From URNF01 sp045531495 (GTDB lineage Bacteria > Bacillota > Clostridia > Oscillospirales > Acutalibacteraceae), in contig JAZSED010000061.1 of assembly GCA_045531495.1 (NCBI GenBank), positions 1 to 5,449 of the forward strand: a stretch of DNA of 5,449 nucleotides. Reading direction: 5' to 3'. Below the pieces are notes generated by a model. That model worked only from the letters and a program-made list of their open reading frames with translations, was not told where the DNA came from and did no database searches. Numbering within the stretch: position 1 is the first letter of the stretch; each line of letters begins with the position of its first letter. The position numbers were made by a program, and so were the translations under genes. Of the stretch, positions 4,494-5,449 are shown piece by piece.

Positions 4494-5449
4494 ATGAACA
4501 GAAAATTAAGTAACTCTATCATTTACAACGTCTATCCCACATCCTTTTATGACAGCAACGGTGACGGTATCGGTGATTTGAAGGGTATCACGCAGAAGCT
4601 GGAATATATCAAACAGTTTGCGGATATCGTGTGGGTAAACCCTGTATTCAAATCTCCGTTCAGAGACGGCGGCTATGACGTGCAGGATTATTATCAGATT
4701 GATGAAAAGTTTGGCTCGTTTCAGGACGTTATCAAACTGACCGAAAAAGCACACGCTTTAGGTATGAAGGTGTTGTTTGACTTAGTTGTAGGACATACCT
4801 CCGACCAACATAAATGGTTTGTGGAATCTTCCAAATATGAACGCAACGAATACTCCGACTATTATGTATGGAGCGACGACGTGTTCAATTGGTGTCCTTA
4901 TAAACATATGACCGGCAACTGCGAACGCAACGGCAACTACCTTGTCAATTTCTTCTGCTTCCAGCCTTCCTTAAACTTCGGCTTTGCGCAGAAAACGCAG
5001 GATTGGCAGAATCTGTATACCGATGAACCCTGCCTGAAACTGCACGAGGAAGTCATCGACATCATCAAATTCTATATGCGTCTCGGCATTGACGGTTTCC
5101 GCGTCGACCTTGCCAACAGCATTGTAAAAGATGACGTAGACGGCAAATATTCCTGCGAAGTGTGGAGAAAGATTTTCGGCAAAGTACGCGAAGAATATCC
5201 CGAAGCGATTTTCGTTTCCGAATGGGGTCAACCGAAGTATGCGGTGACAAACGGTGACTTTGACATCGACTTTTTGACCCACTGTTGGTTTGACGGCTAC
5301 AATATGCTGTTCAGAAAAGAAGCGGGTATGAACGTTATCAACAGTGACGGTGACAGCTACTTCCGCAAAGCAGGCAAAGGCTCCGCGGAACACTTCTTTG
5401 ATTATTTCCTCGAACACTTGGATGCTGTCAAAGAAAAAGGCTACATTTC
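4494..5449 (+). CDS. GH13 alpha-amylase family glycoside hydrolase, 3'-truncated by window edge
   Basis: No stop codon occurs before the right edge; 318 residues are visible. It is an intracellular-type (beta/alpha)8-barrel enzyme acting on alpha-glucosidic bonds, with no signal peptide: MNRKLSNSIIYNVYPTSF goes straight into the barrel. Seen in order: the calcium loop DSNGDGIGD (20-28, as in oligo-1,6-glucosidases); GYDVQDY (60-66) with Asp62 for subsite -1; region I DLVVGH (96-101, Gly replacing the usual Asn); region II GFRVDLANS with Arg203 and nucleophile Asp205; region III FVSEWGQ with acid/base Glu243. Region IV lies beyond the window. The ATG has GGAGG (4483-4487) 6 nt upstream. Likely an alpha-glucosidase or maltodextrin/isomaltose-cleaving enzyme; the subfamily is unresolved. 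It is divergent from cysK, and the operator-like site upstream suggests sugar control. Confidence 0.93.
   Translation, partial: MNRKLSNSIIYNVYPTSFYDSNGDGIGDLKGITQKLEYIKQFADIVWVNPVFKSPFRDGGYDVQDYYQIDEKFGSFQDVIKLTEKAHALGMKVLFDLVVGHTSDQHKWFVESSKYERNEYSDYYVWSDDVFNWCPYKHMTGNCERNGNYLVNFFCFQPSLNFGFAQKTQDWQNLYTDEPCLKLHEEVIDIIKFYMRLGIDGFRVDLANSIVKDDVDGKYSCEVWRKIFGKVREEYPEAIFVSEWGQPKYAVTNGDFDIDFLTHCWFDGYNMLFRKEAGMNVINSDGDSYFRKAGKGSAEHFFDYFLEHLDAVKEKGYI

Noticed and set aside
4971..5417. Minus-strand 148-codon frame opposite the GH13 gene
   Set aside because: It is the antisense shadow of a clear GH13 coding sequence with intact catalytic motifs.

Overview
The window looks like the chromosome of an anaerobic Bacillota (Clostridia) species. 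The evidence is indirect: sigmaA-type promoters, GGAGG-type ribosome sites, GTG starts, a tRNA-Ala(GGC) sequence of the Clostridia type, and dispersed palindromic repeats (the CCTTCCCC...GATGAGGTG type) that I associate with gut Clostridia. The species cannot be named from this sequence.

Layout, left to right. (1) 1-700: the 3' part of a Fic-family AMP-transferase gene, visibly AT-rich, closed by a perfect 21-bp hairpin terminator. (2) 700-1200: a gene-free stretch holding the 3' half of a tRNA-Ala(GGC) gene with its own terminator, which looks like the right attachment site (attR) of an element integrated to the left. It is followed by two diverged tandem copies of a structured repeat, each preceded by an inverted tRNA T-arm-like 18-mer. 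(3) 1202-2712: a minus-strand two-gene operon, a HlyIII/PAQR membrane protein followed by a TauE/SafE permease, with its own promoter and terminator. (4) 2713-3274: a second gene-free stretch packed with hairpins, two minus-strand terminators, a composite palindromic repeat, and a third full copy of the structured repeat from region 2. (5) 3275-4257: cysK on the minus strand, with a good promoter and a very short leader. (6) 4258-5449: a divergent regulatory region and a plus-strand GH13 (alpha-amylase family) gene that runs off the right edge.

The genes do not form one pathway. CysK (cysteine synthesis) and a TauE/SafE permease (a family linked to sulfur compounds or other organic anions) could both touch sulfur metabolism, but they are separate transcription units and the link is weak. 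The GH13 gene probably belongs to a maltodextrin or oligosaccharide-use locus continuing to the right.

The most interesting signals are non-coding. A family of about 100-bp repeats has three copies that appear to keep the same three-way-junction fold while the stem sequences change in a compensating way. A tRNA-derived attachment site probably marks the end of an integrated element carrying the Fic gene.
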